Of a DNA stretch of 64,000 bases, positions 50,414-59,006 are shown in pieces (within the stretch, counting starts at the first letter, position 1; each line of letters begins with the position of its first letter). The notes beneath the pieces are model-generated. The model had not been told where the DNA came from. It was given only the letters and a program-made list of their open reading frames with translations, and made no database searches. Both the position numbers and the translations under genes were made by a program. The stretch covers positions 1 to 64,000 of the forward strand of contig NZ_JAHCDD010000013.1 in NCBI RefSeq assembly GCF_018413525.1, given 5' to 3'. This stretch comes from Acidovorax sp. CCYZU-2555. GTDB taxonomy: Bacteria > Pseudomonadota > Gammaproteobacteria > Burkholderiales > Burkholderiaceae_C.

Positions 50414-51262
50414 ATGAATGTATTAATTGACGAAGTTGACTCGGCCCTGATCTACCACCACACAACAACAGAGGGGCTTATAGGAATACTAGAGAATAAG
50501 GAAATTTGGGCGACCAATATTAGATTTTTAAATGACTATGAGGAGCTCGTTGCCGGACTTCGAGAGCTTGAATCCTGCATGGAAAATGTAAAATCTATTT
50601 ACAAAGAAAAAAGTCTAGACGATATTCGTATTGATTTTTATAATAAACTTGAGGGAGTTATTAGGGATAATGTTAAGGAAAAAGACACATTCATTTCGTC
50701 ATTTACAAAAACCAGAGATAGCTTAAGGCAATGGATGTCTTATGGGAAGCCTAATTCTTCGTATAGCATTGGATTTGATCGAAAATTACTGGAGTCAAAT
50801 GATATATTGTCGATAAGCAATATATCAAATGACGTTGTCTATTCTTTGCAAGACGTTGAGTACGGCGAGTGGATGCGTCTGCGTAACTCAAGCAGCTTAG
50901 ATAAAATAATGAGCAGAGTCAAGGAGTCAAATGCGGCTGTGGCAATGGTTGAACTTGCACAAGACGCATTGTTTGGCTGCTGCTCAGTAAAGTCGAAGCA
51001 GTTTTCCGATGAGAATGAAGTTCGGATGATTTTTCAGACAAAAAAAATAGGCAAACCATTTTTGAAAACCAGATTTAGAAATTTTGGAGGCGTTGTTACT
51101 CCTTATATTGGCGCAAAAATTCCCTCTGCGGCAATAAAGGAAGTGATTGTTGGCCCCAGTGTGAATCGCGAGCTTTCAGAATTGGGTTTGAGTAATATTT
51201 TGAAAAAAAATGGCATCGACTGTAGAGTTAGTCATTCTGTGTGCACGCTTCGGCAGTTTTGA
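50414..51262 (+). CDS. DUF2971-like protein, candidate defence gene
   Basis: 282 aa, markedly AT-rich. IYHHTTTEGLIGILENKEIW, ATNIRFLNDYEELVAGL, then TFISSFTKTRDSLRQWMSYG and YSIGFDRKLL are DUF2971 features. A later EVRMIFQTKKIGKPF and IKEVIVGPSVN complete the family pattern. DUF2971 proteins occur in defence islands and prophages; activity unknown. It is the first gene after the lysis cassette and stands 75 bases before a HEPN-like gene of similar composition. Confidence 0.75.
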   Translation: MNVLIDEVDSALIYHHTTTEGLIGILENKEIWATNIRFLNDYEELVAGLRELESCMENVKSIYKEKSLDDIRIDFYNKLEGVIRDNVKEKDTFISSFTKTRDSLRQWMSYGKPNSSYSIGFDRKLLESNDILSISNISNDVVYSLQDVEYGEWMRLRNSSSLDKIMSRVKESNAAVAMVELAQDALFGCCSVKSKQFSDENEVRMIFQTKKIGKPFLKTRFRNFGGVVTPYIGAKIPSAAIKEVIVGPSVNRELSELGLSNILKKNGIDCRVSHSVCTLRQF

Positions 51263-51337
51263 TTCTCTAAGAGGTTTTATTTTTTAAACGTTTAGTTGTT
51301 TGGTGTTGGTTGTGGGAAAACTGTAATTTATAGATCT

Positions 51338-52255
51338 ATGATTAAAGATATTCCCACTGTAGCGGAATTTGATTCCGCCGCAAAAGCCCAGTTCGATTTT
51401 GCCTGGGATATCGCTATTTCATTTTTGTTAAGCTTGGAAGAAGCGCGCGGCTATGCTGGGGTCGAAGAGGAGGATGAAAAGGCCTTCTGGGAAGCAGCAC
51501 GTCAGAGAGTAATGACAGCGCTAATCGTTACCCAGCAAGGAGTTGAACTTGCATTAAAGGGTAGAATTGTTGCAGTTAGTCCCTTTCTTCTCATTGCTGG
51601 AAGTCCTTCAGATTGGCCTAAGGATAGCACCGGAGCGGGAATAAGCTTTTCTGATTTTAGAGCAATTGATGCTCAAGATTTAATTAAAGTTCATGATGCT
51701 GTTCATGAGGAAAAGCTGAATTCTGAATTTTCTGTTCTATTTGATAGTCTCAGAAAGTTGCGTAATAAGGCGATGCATACGGTAGATAGAAATATTAATG
51801 TCTCCGTGAAGGAGGTCTTGGTAAATATTATCGAGTTTCACAAGAATTTATATGGTGATGCAAGCTGGGTTGAGACAAGGCGGGATTTTCTTTATAACTC
51901 AGCGGCCGCACGGGTATTTTTCGACACTGAACATGTCGAGGCTTTGGTTGTTAGAGAGTTTTCGGCTGTATTTAAGTTCTTGGAGCCTGCGCAAGCACTT
52001 AAGTTTTTTAATGTTAATAAACGAAGTCGCCTCTATATCTGCCCTGAGTGTAAGCATGAGGCTGATAGGTTTGATTTTTTTGAGACTAGATATGCCGTCT
52101 TAAGACCAAATGAGCCCAATTCTGAAAGTTTATTCTGTTTTGTCTGTGATTCGTTGCACAGTGTCGTGCGAGAAGACTGTTGCCAAGGCGGTTGTCCAGG
52201 CAATGTATTAAGCCTTGAATATGATATTTGTTGCACATGCGGGGAAGACCAATAA
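51338..52255 (+). CDS. HEPN-like protein with C-terminal zinc ribbon, candidate defence gene
   Basis: 305 aa, AT-rich. The helical N-terminal half carries R142-NKAM-H147 (LRKLRNKAMHTVDRN), the Rx4-6H motif of HEPN ribonucleases. The C-terminal part has CPEC, CFVC, CCQGGC and CCTC cysteine pairs, indicating one or two zinc sites. ATG 51338 is preferred to a TTG at 51296. It pairs with the DUF2971 gene. Inference: a phage-encoded RNase effector or sensor in superinfection defence. Confidence 0.7.
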   Translation: MIKDIPTVAEFDSAAKAQFDFAWDIAISFLLSLEEARGYAGVEEEDEKAFWEAARQRVMTALIVTQQGVELALKGRIVAVSPFLLIAGSPSDWPKDSTGAGISFSDFRAIDAQDLIKVHDAVHEEKLNSEFSVLFDSLRKLRNKAMHTVDRNINVSVKEVLVNIIEFHKNLYGDASWVETRRDFLYNSAAARVFFDTEHVEALVVREFSAVFKFLEPAQALKFFNVNKRSRLYICPECKHEADRFDFFETRYAVLRPNEPNSESLFCFVCDSLHSVVREDCCQGGCPGNVLSLEYDICCTCGEDQ

Positions 52256-52395
52256 ACGAGATCCTAATGAAATATTAATTTCAAATCCATGCTCCCAAAG
52301 TATAGAATTAAGCTGGCTTCCAGCCAGCCCAAAGTTAAAGACTGCTTTGGATCAGTCGCTTGCGTGGAGCGATGCGGCTGAATAGCCCCATGTGG

Positions 52396-52593
52396 CTAAA
52401 ACGGTGCCGGAGACCGCACGACTTCGACTGACCCCTCTCCAAAGTAGATGCACTTTCCTCGGGCGTCGCGCACCGTGAAGGTGCCGGGGAACACTTCTAA
52501 CACGGTGTAGTCGGTAGGCCGCCCTTGAAGAATTCGCTCTTCTCGCTGGCGAGTGCGATGTGGGATGTAAAGCAGAGTGGGGTGCATCGGCAT
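52396..52593 (-). CDS. Small protein, paralogue of the gene at 58242
   Basis: 65 aa. The C-terminal 45 residues (DYTVLEVFPGTFTVRDARGK-C-Y-G-VEVVRSPAPF) closely match those of the protein at 58242-58472. Function unknown. It follows the umuC remnant on the same strand. Bases 52256-52395 hold a short hairpin (GCTGGC/GCCAGC) and no gene. Confidence 0.6.
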   Translation of the reverse strand: MPMHPTLLYIPHRTRQREERILQGRPTDYTVLEVFPGTFTVRDARGKCIYFGEGSVEVVRSPAPF

Positions 52594-52597
52594 GGCG

Positions 52598-53080
52598 TCA
52601 AGCTCGGGCAGTGGGTAGTTCCGACCACTCGGTGGTGTATCGCGGGGTGCGACGCTCTTGCCTCATGCTCCAGTCTTGGTTCGCGTGCGTCTGGCCGGTG
52701 CTGGCCACATGCACCGTTCCTTTGCCGTAGCGCGCGTTGAGGCCATCCAGTGCCGACATCAGCGGACCAAGATCGCGCTCCAGCGGATCTTCAAATGCCA
52801 GTTCGTCCTGATGTATATCCGGCCCGACCAAGTCCATCAAGATCACGCCTGCCTTGATCAGATTGAAGCCGGGCAGGTAGATGGCGCGCATGCCTGCAGC
52901 GGCAGCTTCGACAAGCAAGCGTGTGTCCGCGGTCGGGCGCACCAGCGGCACCACAATCGAGCGGCTGAAGCGCGGACCTTCTCTGTGCGGTGAGGAAAGG
53001 GCGAAGACCTGAACCAATGGCTGGCCGGCACCATTGCAGAAGCGGCTGAGCTATTGCTTCTTGCACTAGGCGAGCTGTTC
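52598..53080 (-). pseudogene. umuC: umuC 3' remnant (DNA polymerase V subunit)
   Basis: The readable part (52598-53017 plus upstream codons to about 53080) encodes only the C-terminal third of UmuC: GPRFSRSIVVPLVRPTADTR, AAAGMRAIYLPGFNLIKAGV, GPLMSALDGLNARYGKGTVH and the DUF4113-type WSMRQERRTPRYTTEWSELP. The polymerase palm and fingers are missing, and an internal deletion is likely near 53040. Confidence 0.8.
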
Positions 53081-53223
53081 GATACATGGCCTGTGGGCTG
53101 ATCATTTATCGCCAATATTTGACCTTCACCTCTCCCGTTGTTTTCACAGACTGCACCAACGCGCATCCGGAGCCAGAAGATATGATCTGTAACAAAGCGG
53201 CGTTACTCCGCCAGGAGATCAGT

Positions 53224-54972
53224 ATGGGGATACGCATACGAAGTGCAGCCTTGGCCTTGGTGATGGGTGTTTGCGCGGCCTTGTTGGCAGGGTGTTCGGC
53301 CTCCGGTAGGCATGCAAACTCGCCGCAGGACGAAACGTACGCTCAGGGTGTCCCGCGCGCCGGTTTCTTGGTTTCAGAGGTCGCCTTATGCGACGGGGCC
53401 GGCTCTGACTTGGCGCGATGCCGCCAGGATATTGGATTCGTCGGCCTAGCAATCTCGGGCGGAGGTTCGCGTGCGGCCAACTACTCGGCGGCAGTGATGC
53501 GCGAGCTGGACCGGCTGGGAATATTGCAGCACGTCACAACGATTTCCAGCGTTTCGGGCGGTTCGTTGACGGCCGCTTACTATGCCAGCCGCAGCAACAG
53601 CGATTTACGATTGCGTCATCCGCAGCAGTTCTGGGATGCTGCCCGGGATGACCTGTCCAAAGATTTTCGCTCCGCTTTCATAGGTAAATTGCTGCGCCCT
53701 GACAACTTCGTTGCTTCCCTGCTGGGCCCGGTGGGGCGAAGTGATCTGATGGCCCAGGTGTTCGACGAGCAAATCTTTCGCGGCCTGCGCTATGGCGATC
53801 TCGGCCGCATGGGGCCCGGCCTTATCGTCAACGCGACGGCCATCAACGACCTGCACGGAGTGTTGGACAAAAGCCGCTGCACCAACCGGCGCTCCTATGC
53901 GCAGTCTATCCGTTGGGAGAGCGTGTCTTTCACCCAGACGTTCTTCAATGAATGCCTGCACTCCAACTTGGGTGCTTATCCTCTGTCCCACGCAGTGGCG
54001 GCTTCTGCGGCGTTTCCGGGTCTGTTCAGCTCGGTGCCATTGGCGCGTTTCGGCCTCAATGAAAGGGCTGACAGGTTTGTCGCGCAGGAATATTTGCACG
54101 TCATCGACGGCGGCTCGTCGGACAACCTGGGCATCGACGGTCTTTTGAGCGCCTGGGCGGCTCGCTCGCGCAATCCTGATGAAGTGCCGATCGGGCAGTG
54201 CTTGATCATCGCGGTTGATGCCTTTGCCTCGGGCGAGATCGACCTGCGCAACCTTCAGCCCGACGCCCGTAGCGCTGTGGACCGCCTAGTCGACACAAAT
54301 TTCCTAGACTCCATTGATGCCATGCTGAGCCGTCGCCGTCTAGAGACTCTTCGCAGCCTGGGATTGCCGTCTCCGCAGACGTCGATAGATAAGCGGCTTC
54401 GTATCCGTGATTTCCCCATTGCCGGCCAGTTCTTCGAGGCTAGCGACCGGGAAAGGGTGGTAGAGGTGAATCCGTTTGTTGTGCTGGGCAATGATCCTTA
54501 CTCCAGCCAGCAATCGAAGAAAGCGCGTTGCATGGTTTGGTACATTGGAATCGATTCGCTACAGGAATTGGTTGCACCGGATTGGGAATTTAGGGAGGAG
54601 CCCGGCCTTCCGTACCAAATGGACCGTGACGATGAAGCTTACGAAGCCGCGGTCGACGTTCACTTCACCACCGCCGAAGCATACAACCGCACGGCCCTGT
54701 GGCAATTGGCCAGCCGAGTCCAGACCGATTTCAATCTGGTGGGACCAAAACACTGCAGCGCCAAGACACTCAGCGAGGTACTGTGGGCGGCGGGCAGCCA
54801 TTCTGTTAATGCTGACGTGAAATCAAGGCGAAAGGTTTGCGGCTGGTTCGCCAAAGCGGGTTTGCCCACCGCTCAGAATTGCGCAACACCAGTCGCTTCG
54901 CCAGCAAAGCGTTTGCCCATCAGTTATCGCGCGCACCCCAACAGCGGATACTCGGTGGAATGCGAGCAATGA
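53224..54972 (+). CDS. Patatin-like phospholipase lipoprotein
   Basis: 582 aa. Signal peptide and lipobox LAGC (Cys24) predict membrane anchoring. The patatin fold is visible: oxyanion-hole glycines in LAISGGGSRAANYS (about 79-81), nucleophile Ser111 in SSVSGGSLTAAYYA, SAAFPGLFSSVPL, and Asp295 in HVIDGGSSDNLG completing the Ser-Asp dyad. The C-terminal half is an extra domain. AGGAG precedes the ATG at 53224. As a prophage gene it may alter host membranes or act on phage or predator lipids; this is inference. Confidence 0.85.
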   Translation: MGIRIRSAALALVMGVCAALLAGCSASGRHANSPQDETYAQGVPRAGFLVSEVALCDGAGSDLARCRQDIGFVGLAISGGGSRAANYSAAVMRELDRLGILQHVTTISSVSGGSLTAAYYASRSNSDLRLRHPQQFWDAARDDLSKDFRSAFIGKLLRPDNFVASLLGPVGRSDLMAQVFDEQIFRGLRYGDLGRMGPGLIVNATAINDLHGVLDKSRCTNRRSYAQSIRWESVSFTQTFFNECLHSNLGAYPLSHAVAASAAFPGLFSSVPLARFGLNERADRFVAQEYLHVIDGGSSDNLGIDGLLSAWAARSRNPDEVPIGQCLIIAVDAFASGEIDLRNLQPDARSAVDRLVDTNFLDSIDAMLSRRRLETLRSLGLPSPQTSIDKRLRIRDFPIAGQFFEASDRERVVEVNPFVVLGNDPYSSQQSKKARCMVWYIGIDSLQELVAPDWEFREEPGLPYQMDRDDEAYEAAVDVHFTTAEAYNRTALWQLASRVQTDFNLVGPKHCSAKTLSEVLWAAGSHSVNADVKSRRKVCGWFAKAGLPTAQNCATPVASPAKRLPISYRAHPNSGYSVECEQ

Positions 54973-55262
54973 GGCCAAGTGACACATTTAAGTGACACTA
55001 CCAGGGCAACCCAGGGTATTGACAGGCACTGGCTGATTTTTTTGGCGTGCTGCTACCCCTCGTTGCCCCCAATTACCGGCCCAAGAGGGTTCGAATGCCT
55101 CGATGCATGTCGCGCGGCCGAGGTCAGAACATCGCCTGCGATCGCGGGACCTTGACGCGCTGCGCTTTGCAAGACTTTCACCACAGGAAAACTGCAAGCA
55201 CTCATCAACTCGCGCCATGGCAAGGGGTTGATTGATTCCGGGAAATGGTGTGCACTCGCTCC
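54973..55262. other. Intergenic region between patatin and SRAP genes
   Basis: No convincing gene. It begins with two AGTGACAC direct repeats (54979-54999 region). The sequence is GC-rich afterwards. No promoter is evident enough to call. Confidence 0.4.
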
Positions 55263-55931
55263 ATGTGCAATAGATACGTCTCCCCTACGGAAACCGACAT
55301 CGAACGGTTTTGGCATATTGGCCGCGCTAACCAGCCTCGCTGGTGGCGTGAGCAGCACGTCGAGATTTTCCCCAGGGCACAAGGCCCGTTTATCCGGCGC
55401 GCGGTAGACGACTCTGGCTATAGCCGGGAAGGCGCGTCCGGCCGTTGGGGCTTGGTGGCGGGCGAGTGGAGCCTGAAATACGCCACCAACAACGCGCGCA
55501 GCGAGGAGCTGGCGAGCAAGGCCAGTTTCAAGAGACCCTGGGCAAAGGGGCAGCGCTGCATCATCCCTGCCGTCTCCTTCGATGAGCCAAATTGGGAGTC
55601 GGGACGCAACCAATGGTGGAGGTTTGCGCGGGCTGATGGTGGACTGTGGGGGCTCGCGGGGCTGTGGAACCGGTGGGCCGATCCGAAGACCGGCGAGATT
55701 TTCGAGTCGTACACCGTGCTGACAATCAACGCTGACGACCACCCCTTGATGAGGCGCATGCACAAGCCCGATCCTAAGCTGCCCGCGGATCAGCAGGACA
55801 AGCGGAGCGTGATCGCAATTGAGCGCGAAGACGTCGATCAATGGCTTGGGGGGACCATTGCCGAAGCCTCTGAACTGCTGCGTCTTGCGCCCGTTGAGGT
55901 ATTCGACGCCGGGCATGTGGCTGGCCGCTGA
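55263..55931 (+). CDS. SRAP (HMCES/YedK) protein
   Basis: 222 aa. Catalytic Cys2 in MCNRYVSPTE, WGLVAGEW, NNARSEELASKASFK, the FDE active-site segment (CIIPAVSFDEPNW) and HPLMRRMHKP. The family forms a covalent thiazolidine link with abasic sites in ssDNA. Length is normal; the frame starts at 55263, a few codons after an upstream ATG at 55245. Lies between the patatin and reverse-transcriptase genes. Confidence 0.9.
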   Translation: MCNRYVSPTETDIERFWHIGRANQPRWWREQHVEIFPRAQGPFIRRAVDDSGYSREGASGRWGLVAGEWSLKYATNNARSEELASKASFKRPWAKGQRCIIPAVSFDEPNWESGRNQWWRFARADGGLWGLAGLWNRWADPKTGEIFESYTVLTINADDHPLMRRMHKPDPKLPADQQDKRSVIAIEREDVDQWLGGTIAEASELLRLAPVEVFDAGHVAGR

Positions 55932-56100
55932 GGGCAAGAAAGCGACATCCAGTTTGCAGCCACAGAGCAGTCATTGCTTCACAATTCAGGCCTCGAGCCA
56001 GCCTGCGAAGCACGGCACCAAGAAGTGCTGGAGCATGCGGATCCGTCAGTCAATCGCGAATTGACGCGAAACAAACATAATCCCGAAAGACGCATCTCTG

Positions 56101-58014
56101 ATGGATAGAATAGAAAGACTACTCCGACTGGGCTACCTGCCCTCTCAGTTGCCGCCCGCATTCGGAACCACCGACGTCGCCGTCCACCACGCAGCTCTCT
56201 ATTCCGCATGGATCGCGCTGGCTCCGAAAAACGCGAAAGCCCGCAAGTCAAAATCCGAATTGTTCAGCGTAGCGCGAGCTGGCCATCAGCGTCGGGCGAC
56301 CAGTCTGCCCAACCCCATTGCCCAAACTTACCTCAGCAAGGCAATTGTCGACAACTGGGCTAGCATGATCGGCCAATTTAGGCGGTCGAAATTAAGTGCG
56401 AGTCATCCTAGATTTCGTCGTGATTCCAGCCGCGCCGCTAGTTTGCCCGCAATGCAAACCCTTTACGAGCGTAGGCTGTTGCAGGGAGCGGGCTACCGAT
56501 TCGTGCTTCGTACAGACATTTCGCGTTTTTTCCCCACCATTTACACGCATTCAATACCATGGGCCCTTCACGGCAAGGCGCTAGCAAAGAAGAACAGATC
56601 CATCACGCCAAAGTTCTTCGGGAACCTCCTTGATCAAGCGGTTCGTCAAGGTCAGGATGAACAGACGTTCGGGCTCCCGATTGGCCCTGACACCTCGCAC
56701 ATTATTGCTGAATGCATCGCTACCTCGATCGATATCGAGTTGACCAAGAGGCTTGGTGTTCGTCCCGCTGGCTTCCGCTATGTGGATGATTACTACCTTT
56801 TTTTTGAATCGTATGATTCTGCAAAGAAGGCGCTCGCGCACCTTGTTCTCTGTCTGAAAGATTTTGAGCTTCAAATCAACTTTGAGAAGACGAAGGTGTG
56901 TCGAATCGAAGAATTAGAAGAGGATTCTTGGACTCATGCGCTTAGAAGCTTTGACATTGCAGCAACCGGTCAGCGCCAACGCTCTGACGTCAATCATTTC
57001 TTCGAATTAGCCCGTGATCTTGCGAAGCGCCACACAAGTGACGGTGTGATGGCTTACGCTCTGAGGCGCGTCGGCTCAGTCATTATCCGAAAGGAAAATT
57101 GGGACTCGTTTGAAGCACAACTGTGCATGACTGCAGCTGCGCATCCAGTGACGCTTCAAGCATTCACGCGTCTTCTCTCTACGTATTCTGGCCTAGGCTT
57201 TCCCATTGGAAAACAGCGTCTATCACGCCTAGTGAATTCGCTCATCGAAGAGCATGCGCCCCTCGAGCACCATAGTGAGGTGGCGTGGTGCCTGTGGCTT
57301 TGTAAAGAGCTTTCGTTAACTTTGACGTCCGTCAACGTAGATATCGTTGTCGCAATGAATTCTTCAGTTTGCGTCTTGATCCTTTTGGATCTTGGTGATG
57401 CCGGATTACTGCTCAAAGCGCCATCTATCGCGCGATTCAGGCTGCTTGAGGACGCCGATGCGCTATGGGATGACCTTTGGATGCTGAGCTACGAGGCTGG
57501 GGTGCGAGGTTGGGGTGGTCTCTCCGAAATTCATGTAAGGGCGGATCCGCATTTTGAGGAAATGCGAAAGCGCAACGTGCGCTTTTACGACCCTGCTGCC
57601 TCGATCGCACCATTGTTTACGCCAAAACCCAACGCGTTGAAGCAGCACAATTTCAAAACGATCGCCGAGCTATTCAGTTTAGACAATCTCGACGAGGTGT
57701 TCGAGCACGACGACGAGGAAGACATATACGGTAGTCCGTTCGAAGAGCCGGAAGACGAACCGGACGATGAGCCGGAAGACGAACCGGAAGACGAGCCGGA
57801 AGACGAGCCGGAAGACGAGCCGGAAGACGAGCCGGAAGACGAGCCGGAAGACGAGCCGGAAGACGAGCCGGAAGACGAACCGGAAGACGAGCCGGAAGAC
57901 GAGCCGGAAGACGAGCCGGAAGACGAGCCGGAAGACGAGCCGGAAGACGAACCGGACGATGAGCCGGAAGACGAACCGGACGATGAGGCGCTGCTCGAAG
58001 ATAACGATCGATAG
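56101..58014 (+). CDS. Reverse transcriptase (DRT/UG-like) with acidic repeat tail
   Basis: 637 aa. Polymerase motifs: motif A FVLRTDISRFFPTIY (D139), motif B GLPIGPDTSH (191-200), motif C FRYVDDYYLFF (YVDD 227-230), then INFEKTKVCRIEEL. The N-terminal LLRLGYLPSQLPPAF and the long helical C-terminal domain (about 290-540) resemble the unknown-group (UG/DRT) defence reverse transcriptases rather than group II intron or retron RTs; no maturase or nuclease domain is seen. Residues 551-630 are 20 copies of a four-residue acidic unit (EDEP/DDEP). It is the last substantial gene before attR, a usual site of prophage defence genes. The exact class cannot be assigned by eye. Confidence 0.85.
   Translation: MDRIERLLRLGYLPSQLPPAFGTTDVAVHHAALYSAWIALAPKNAKARKSKSELFSVARAGHQRRATSLPNPIAQTYLSKAIVDNWASMIGQFRRSKLSASHPRFRRDSSRAASLPAMQTLYERRLLQGAGYRFVLRTDISRFFPTIYTHSIPWALHGKALAKKNRSITPKFFGNLLDQAVRQGQDEQTFGLPIGPDTSHIIAECIATSIDIELTKRLGVRPAGFRYVDDYYLFFESYDSAKKALAHLVLCLKDFELQINFEKTKVCRIEELEEDSWTHALRSFDIAATGQRQRSDVNHFFELARDLAKRHTSDGVMAYALRRVGSVIIRKENWDSFEAQLCMTAAAHPVTLQAFTRLLSTYSGLGFPIGKQRLSRLVNSLIEEHAPLEHHSEVAWCLWLCKELSLTLTSVNVDIVVAMNSSVCVLILLDLGDAGLLLKAPSIARFRLLEDADALWDDLWMLSYEAGVRGWGGLSEIHVRADPHFEEMRKRNVRFYDPAASIAPLFTPKPNALKQHNFKTIAELFSLDNLDEVFEHDDEEDIYGSPFEEPEDEPDDEPEDEPEDEPEDEPEDEPEDEPEDEPEDEPEDEPEDEPEDEPEDEPEDEPEDEPEDEPEDEPDDEPEDEPDDEALLEDNDR
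57751..57990 (+). repeat. 12-bp tandem repeat, 20 units, in the RT gene
   Basis: Unit GAAGACGAGCCG with variants ending GAACCG or beginning GACGAT; 240 bp without phase change. It encodes (E/D-D-E-P)n. Many central units are identical, so copy number is likely to vary by slippage. Confidence 0.95.
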
Positions 58015-58241
58015 ATTGTGAGCATGGGAAAGTTCGTGCAAGCGCTTCCCTTCTTTGCGCGTCCCCTCTCCTGAAATGAAAGGCGAGGCCGTCTGCCTCG
58101 CCGATTGCAGTGAAGCGTCACCCACGCGTTCTGCTCAGTAGCCGAGTTCCGCTACAGTCTGTTTTGTTCGAAGCTGGCGGACAGCTACTGGTCGGAAGCC
58201 GTCGTCTGTGCAAGGCGAAGAAGCTGACTCGTTGTAAACGA
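58015..58241 (+). other. Non-coding stretch after the RT gene, with a strong hairpin
   Basis: No gene is seen. A perfect 8-bp hairpin GGCGAGGC-CGTCT-GCCTCGCC lies at 58082-58102. On the minus strand it is followed by a U-rich stretch, so it could be a leftward terminator; a structured RNA partner for the RT is another possibility. Confidence 0.4.
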
Positions 58242-58472
58242 CTAAAAAGGAGCTAGCGACCTCACGACCTCTACCGGACCAGGGCCGTAGTAGGTGCACC
58301 GACAGCGTGCGTCGCGCACTGTGAAGCGGCCCGGGAACACTTCGAAGACGGTGTAGTCGGCGGGCAACCCGGGGAGTATGTACACCAGGGGCCAGTCGTA
58401 ATTCGGATTCGGGGTGCGCAGGAGGGTGGGGTAGGTGTGGATCACTGCGGTTTTCCCGGGATCACCCACCAT
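58242..58472 (-). CDS. Small protein, paralogue of the gene at 52396
   Basis: 76 aa. The C-terminal half (ADYTVFEVFPGRFTVRDARC-R-C-Y-G-VEVVRSLAPF) matches the 52396-52593 product. The N-terminal part differs. Function unknown. It overlaps the next minus-strand gene by 31 bases. Confidence 0.6.
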   Translation of the reverse strand: MVGDPGKTAVIHTYPTLLRTPNPNYDWPLVYILPGLPADYTVFEVFPGRFTVRDARCRCTYYGPGPVEVVRSLAPF

Positions 58473-58750
58473 GATTGGTGAGCGCCTGGAGCGATCGTAT
58501 GCTTGGACTCGACCCCCACAAGTCGGATTCCGCCTCCATCGATGGCTCGAAGCGAGCAGTGGTCAAGTTGATAGACACAGGTGTCATCGAAAGCTTCCGG
58601 GCCATGCAACATGAAGGCTTGGGGAAAGGGCGCGCGTGCCCCGGGCGTCTTGGAACGCATTCGCAGCCATCCGTACATCGGGCCATTTCTGACCTCGTGA
58701 TCGGGACGTCGCTTGCCTTCGCAATAGAGAACGTAAACGGTGCACCACAT
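58442..58750 (-). CDS. Small hypothetical protein
   Basis: 102 aa, starting MWCTVYVLYCEGKRRPDHEV, with CVYQLDHCSLRAIDGGG. No family is recognised. It lies upstream of and overlaps the 58242 gene, so the two may be co-transcribed leftward from near attR. Confidence 0.5.
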   Translation of the reverse strand: MWCTVYVLYCEGKRRPDHEVRNGPMYGWLRMRSKTPGARAPFPQAFMLHGPEAFDDTCVYQLDHCSLRAIDGGGIRLVGVESKHTIAPGAHQSWWVIPGKPQ

Positions 58751-59006
58751 GCTTAGACTGTATTTGCATGCAGTATTTCCTTGTCAAGCGAAAAGTGCAG
58801 CCGTGGCTGCATGTCCCCGGCAGAATGTTGTAAATGCTTACGATTCTTAAGGCCAGTGTGTCGAAATGCGGACGGCGGTTCAAGTGAGCCACACGGAATT
58901 GAATAGGCCACGTTGCCCGGAATGGTGTGGGGTGGTGCGGAGTCACGGGCTAAATCACACCGAAATCACACCGATGCCCGCAAACCCGCATGGATGCTGG
59001 GTCGCG
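58751..59006. other. Right attachment arm
   Basis: About 255 bases without a gene next to attR. Two direct repeats AATCACACCGA / AATCACACCGA (58953-58975) resemble the CACCGAAA repeats at the left arm and are probable integrase arm sites. Confidence 0.5.

Noticed and set aside
57751-57990. CRISPR array
   Set aside because: Contiguous 12-bp coding repeats without spacers; no cas genes nearby. The 33-bp repeats at 63063-63161 are likewise contiguous and coding.
57585-58121. Minus-strand SSGS-repeat frames
   Set aside because: They are reverse readings of the 12-bp repeat in the RT gene; no ribosome site and no non-repeat domain.
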